Shown: positions 61,279 to 64,000 of the stretch, piece after piece
How positions within the stretch are numbered: the stretch's first letter is position 1
How the letters are laid out: each line of letters begins with the position of its first letter
NCBI RefSeq assembly: GCF_008373765.1
Contig: NZ_VUJW01000009.1
Location: forward strand, 155,140-219,139
DNA length: 64,000 nucleotides
Reading direction: 5' to 3'
From: Nocardioides antri
GTDB lineage: Bacteria; Actinomycetota; Actinomycetes; Propionibacteriales; Nocardioidaceae
The notes under the pieces: model-generated
The model's database searches: none
What the model was told of the DNA's origin: nothing
Seen by the model: the letters and a program-made list of their open reading frames with translations, nothing else
Program-made: the position numbers and the translations under genes

Positions 61279-62280
61279 TCACTCGATCTCGGCCTTGGGG
61301 TCACGCGAGATGAAGGCCTCCATCATCTCGGCGGTCGTCATCCGGCCGGCGACGACCTCGTCGACGTGCTCGGCGATGGGGGCGTCGATGCCGGCCTTCT
61401 CGGCGAGGGCACGGATCGACGAGCAGGACTTCGCGCCCTCCGCCACCTGGCGGGTGGAGGCGTAGACCTCCTCGACCGTCATCCCGTGACCCAGCTTCTC
61501 GCCGAAGGTCCGGTTGCGCGACAGCGGGGACGAGCAGGTGGCGACCAGGTCGCCGAGCCCGGCGAGACCCATGAGGGTGAGCGGGTTGGCGCCGAGCCGC
61601 ATCGCGAGGCGCGCGGTCTCGGCGAGCCCGCGGGTGATCAGCGACGCGGTGGTGTTGTCGCCGAAGCCCAGCCCGACGGCCATCCCGACGCAGAGCGCGA
61701 CGACGTTCTTGTAGGCGCCGCCCAGCTCGCAGCCCAGCACGTCGACGCTCGTGTAGGGGCGGAACGCCGGGGAGTGACACCGCTTCTGCAGCATCGTGGC
61801 GACGCTCTCGTCCTCGCACGCGACGACGGACGCCGCGGGCTCGCGGCGGGCGATCTCCTTGGCGAGGTTGGGTCCGCTGACGACGGCGATCCGGCCGGGG
61901 TCGACGTCGGCGACCTCCCGGATGACCTCGCTCATCCGCTCCAGCGTGCCGAGCTCGATGCCCTTCATCAGCGACACCAGCACGGCGTCGGGCTCGAGGT
62001 AGGGCAGGAACATCGGCAGGTTGGTCCGCAGCGACTGCGACGGGACCGCCAGCACGACGACGTCCGCGCCCGCCAGCGCCCGCTCGGGGTCGTGCGTCGC
62101 GGAGACCGACCGCGGCAGCTCCAGCCCCGGCAGGTAGTCGCTGTTCTCGCGCCGCTCGTTGATCGACGCGGCGACCTCCTCGCGACGCGCCCAGATCGCG
62201 ACGTCGTTGCCGCCGTCGGCCAGCACCATCGAGAACGCGGTGCCCCACGAGCCCGCTCCGAGTACCGCCACCTTGCTCAT
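61279..62280 (-). CDS. gpsA: NAD(P)H-dependent glycerol-3-phosphate dehydrogenase
   Basis: Supplies sn-glycerol-3-phosphate for phospholipids. The 333-residue protein has [21 protein letters not shown] (Rossmann), [45 protein letters not shown] (catalytic Lys) and [19 protein letters not shown]. The ATG overlaps the PlsC-like stop (ATGA), so the two glycerolipid genes are coupled. Same order as Rv2982c-Rv2983. Confidence 0.97.
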   Translation of the reverse strand: MSKVAVLGAGSWGTAFSMVLADGGNDVAIWARREEVAASINERRENSDYLPGLELPRSVSATHDPERALAGADVVVLAVPSQSLRTNLPMFLPYLEPDAVLVSLMKGIELGTLERMSEVIREVADVDPGRIAVVSGPNLAKEIARREPAASVVACEDESVATMLQKRCHSPAFRPYTSVDVLGCELGGAYKNVVALCVGMAVGLGFGDNTTASLITRGLAETARLAMRLGANPLTLMGLAGLGDLVATCSSPLSRNRTFGEKLGHGMTVEEVYASTRQVAEGAKSCSSIRALAEKAGIDAPIAEHVDEVVAGRMTTAEMMEAFISRDPKAEIE

Positions 62281-63032
62281 GAAGCCTTCTTCCGGTCCTT
62301 GAAGCGGTCACCGTGGATCCGCATGTCGTAGCGCTCCGCCGGCGCCTTCTCGCCGCGGACCAGCTCGAGCTGGTGGGTGATCGCCGCCATGATCCGGTCG
62401 GTCGCCTCGTTGATCACAGCCGCGGTGCGGGGTTGCTGGGCGGCGAGGTCGGCCAGGTCCACGGGCTCACCGATGCGGGCGGTGATCTTCTTGCGCGGGA
62501 AGAGGTGCGGCTTCTTCGTGTACGGCGGCAGGATGTCCTGCGCGCCCCACTGGCCGACCGGGATCACCGGACATCCCGTCTCCAGGGCGATCCTGGCGGC
62601 CCCGGACTTCCCGCGCATCGGCCACATGTCGGGGTCGCGGGTGATCGTCGCCTCCGGGTAGATGATCACGGCCGCTCCCCGGCGGACGGCGGCCACCGCG
62701 GACTCGTAGGCACCGACGGCACCGGGGGTCTCCCGGTGGACCGGGATCTGACCCGCCTGGCGCAGGAAGAACCCGAGCGCCTTGTTGCGGAAGAGCCCGT
62801 CCTTCGCGAGGTAGCGCGGGATCCGCCCGTGGTCGTAGACGAGCAGCGCGGCAGTGATCGGGTCGATGTGGGAGACGTGGTTGAGCACGACGACGCAGCC
62901 CTGGTCGGCAGGAAGGTTCGTCTCCCCGCCCATCCACTCGCGCTTGGTCGTCGCGATCAGCGTCGGCTTGATGATCACGACTGCCAACCCGATGGCCCAA
63001 TTGCGCTTCTCCTGCACCTTGCGCACCCTCAC
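62277..63032 (-). CDS. 1-acyl-sn-glycerol-3-phosphate acyltransferase (PlsC family)
   Basis: A 251-residue membrane-associated acyltransferase. Block I NHVSHIDP (HX4D), block [25 protein letters not shown], block [12 protein letters not shown] and block [11 protein letters not shown] are all present. Makes phosphatidic acid from lysophosphatidic acid. The GTG at 63032 follows TAGCCT by seven bases (leaderless). It is translationally coupled to gpsA, so two early steps of phospholipid synthesis sit in one operon. Confidence 0.93.
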   Translation of the reverse strand: MRVRKVQEKRNWAIGLAVVIIKPTLIATTKREWMGGETNLPADQGCVVVLNHVSHIDPITAALLVYDHGRIPRYLAKDGLFRNKALGFFLRQAGQIPVHRETPGAVGAYESAVAAVRRGAAVIIYPEATITRDPDMWPMRGKSGAARIALETGCPVIPVGQWGAQDILPPYTKKPHLFPRKKITARIGEPVDLADLAAQQPRTAAVINEATDRIMAAITHQLELVRGEKAPAERYDMRIHGDRFKDRKKAS

Positions 63033-63039
63033 GGGACGC

Positions 63040-63045
63040 AGGCTA
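63040..63045 (-). promoter_or_regulatory. Candidate -10 hexamer of the leaderless acyltransferase gene
   Basis: TAGCCT on the minus strand with a seven-base gap to the GTG at 63032. The 74-base gap to cofC holds both divergent promoters. Confidence 0.4.
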
Positions 63046-63106
63046 CCGGCCCGTGACGTCCGCCACCCGGTAGGACACCGGCACGCCCACCTGACAGGAT
63101 CGACCC

Positions 63107-63772
63107 GTGGGCACGTACCGGACGCAGCACGTGGTCGTCGTCCCCGTGAAGCCGCCCGGCATCGGCAAGACGCGACTGGTCGGGGTGCCGGCCGGCCAGC
63201 GGGTCTCGCTGGCCACCGCCTTCGCCACCGACACCGTCGCCGCCTGCCTCGCGACGCCGGGAGTCGCCCGCGTGCTCGTCACCACCGACGACGCCCGGTT
63301 CGCCACGACGCTGAGCAGCCTGGGCGCCGACTGCTGCCCCGACGGCAGCCACGGCCTCAACCCCGCCCTCGTGCAGGCAGTCGCCGAGGCGCGACGGCGC
63401 TGGCCCGGACTCCGACCCGTGGCGCTCTGCGCCGACCTCCCCGCCCTCCGCCCGGAGGACCTCGCGGCAGCACTGACGATCGCGGCCGGCCGGACGTCGT
63501 ACGTCGCTGATGCCGCGGGCACCGGGACCACCCTCTACGCGTCGTCGTACGACGACTTCGACCCGCGCTTCGGCGCCGACTCCGCGGCGGCACACGCCGC
63601 CGCTGGCGCGGCTGCCGTCCCGGGCGACCTGCCCGGACTGCGGCAGGACGTCGACGACCTCGCCAGCCTGCGGGCGGCGATCGCGCTCGGGGTCGGGCCG
63701 GCCACGCGAGCAGCGCTCGGGGCCCTGCCCGTCGCCGAGGCCCGGGACAGCGAAGGGCCGCCCTCGTCGTGA
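63107..63772 (+). CDS. cofC: 2-phospho-L-lactate/phosphoenolpyruvate guanylyltransferase (CofC/FbiD)
   Basis: Coenzyme F420 synthesis: activates phosphoenolpyruvate (or 2-phospholactate) with GTP. 221 residues: VVVVPVKPPGIGKTRLV, VLVTTDD, HGLNPALVQAV, VALCADLPALRPEDLAAAL, GTGTTLYAS, FGADSAAAHAAAGAA. Orthologous in position to Rv2983 (FbiD). The GTG start has CAGGAT six bases upstream (possible leaderless). The stop codon is inside a strong hairpin. Confidence 0.93.
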   Translation: MGTYRTQHVVVVPVKPPGIGKTRLVGVPAGQRVSLATAFATDTVAACLATPGVARVLVTTDDARFATTLSSLGADCCPDGSHGLNPALVQAVAEARRRWPGLRPVALCADLPALRPEDLAAALTIAAGRTSYVADAAGTGTTLYASSYDDFDPRFGADSAAAHAAAGAAAVPGDLPGLRQDVDDLASLRAAIALGVGPATRAALGALPVAEARDSEGPPSS

Positions 63773-63781
63773 GGGCGGCCC
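63755..63781. terminator. Perfect 11-bp hairpin at the cofC/hup junction
   Basis: GGGCCGCCCTC (63755-63765) and GAGGGCGGCCC (63771-63781) form a perfect stem with a five-base loop and include the cofC stop. There is no U-tract. It probably ends both convergent transcripts. Confidence 0.65.
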
Positions 63782-63800
63782 GTCGCGGCTGATCTGAAGG

Positions 63801-64000
63801 TCAGGACTTCTTGGCCGTGCTGGTCTTCTTGGCCGGCGACTTCTTCGCGGTACTGGTCTTCTTGGCCGGCGCCTTCTTGGCCGTGCTGGTCTTCTTGGCC
63901 GGCGCCTTCTTGGCCGTGCTGGTCTTCTTGGCCGGCGCCTTCTTGGCCGTGCTGGTCTTCTTGGCCGGCGCCTTCTTCGCGGTGCTGGTCTTCTTGGCCG
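63801..64000 (-). CDS. hup: C-terminal Lys/Ala-repeat tail of a HU-type histone-like protein (partial)
   Basis: Only the last 65 codons are inside the window. They encode about six copies of an 11-residue unit of the type [11 protein letters not shown], ending ...[12 protein letters not shown] and a stop. Such lysine-rich tails follow the HU domain in actinobacterial HupB, and the neighbours cofC, PlsC-like and gpsA match the Rv2982c-Rv2986c order. The DNA-binding domain is beyond the edge, so the identity is inferred from tail and context. Confidence 0.75.
   Translation of the reverse strand, partial: AKKTSTAKKAPAKKTSTAKKAPAKKTSTAKKAPAKKTSTAKKAPAKKTSTAKKSPAKKTSTAKKS
63804..64000 (-). repeat. 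33-bp tandem repeats in the HU tail
   Basis: About six tandem copies of a 33-base unit, nearly identical at the DNA level in copies three to six, while the two copies closest to the stop carry base changes. Continues past the window edge. Confidence 0.9.

Noticed and set aside
63804-64000. Tandem repeats as a CRISPR array
   Set aside because: Units are contiguous with no unique spacers and are in frame as a Lys/Ala protein tail.

Overview
The window looks like the chromosome of a high-GC actinobacterium, most likely a member of Nocardioidaceae/Propionibacteriales. Several things point there: strongly GC-biased third codon positions, many GTG starts, ATGA/GTGA stop-start overlaps, DUF2469, DUF3515, GlnD next to GlnB and Amt, and a HU protein with a Lys/Ala-repeat tail. 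The gene order follows the mycobacterial rpsB-to-hupB block almost gene for gene, so most of the window is core genome. The genus is an inference.

Region by region. 1-10.6 kb: rpsB, a secreted M23 peptidase, a coupled minus-strand operon yraN-comM-dprA-xerC (DNA uptake and recombination), two TadE/TadG-like pilin-type proteins, DUF2469, rnhB, lepB. 10.6-16.5 kb: rplS, a self-inhibited Fic protein, an ammonium channel with a GlnR-type operator, and the rpsP-khpA-rimM-trmD translation operon, in which TrmD is fused to a GNAT acetyltransferase. 16.7-25.6 kb: an amidohydrolase, an NYN-domain protein, ffh, the amt-glnB-glnD nitrogen operon (also behind a GlnR-type operator), and ftsY.

25.7-43.5 kb is an accessory island that separates ftsY from smc, which are normally adjacent. 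It holds three two-gene units (a repeat-module/GT-B protein plus a GT2-type protein), a UDP-sugar epimerase, four PAPS-type sulfotransferases, two secreted beta-propeller-like proteins, and one continuous reading frame joining an assimilatory APS reductase (makes sulfite) to a UDP-sulfoquinovose synthase (uses sulfite). Together these genes suggest a cell-surface glycan carrying both sulfonate (sulfoquinovose) and sulfate ester groups. This is the most unusual part of the window.

43.4-64 kb returns to core genes: a thioesterase, smc, an MFS exporter, mutM (carrying an in-frame palindromic insertion), rnc (no canonical start codon), rpmF, yceD, coaD, rsmD, recG, a FakA-like protein, rpmB, thiL, a stand-alone Lrp-type sensor domain, a DUF3515 lipoprotein, ddl, a Cys/Met-metabolism PLP enzyme, gpsA, a PlsC-type acyltransferase, cofC, and the C-terminal tail of a HU protein cut by the window edge.

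Two features run through the whole window. Many genes have a TANNNT hexamer 6-9 bases before the start codon, which suggests leaderless transcripts. The heptamer GTACGAC/GTCGTAC also recurs far more often than base composition would suggest.
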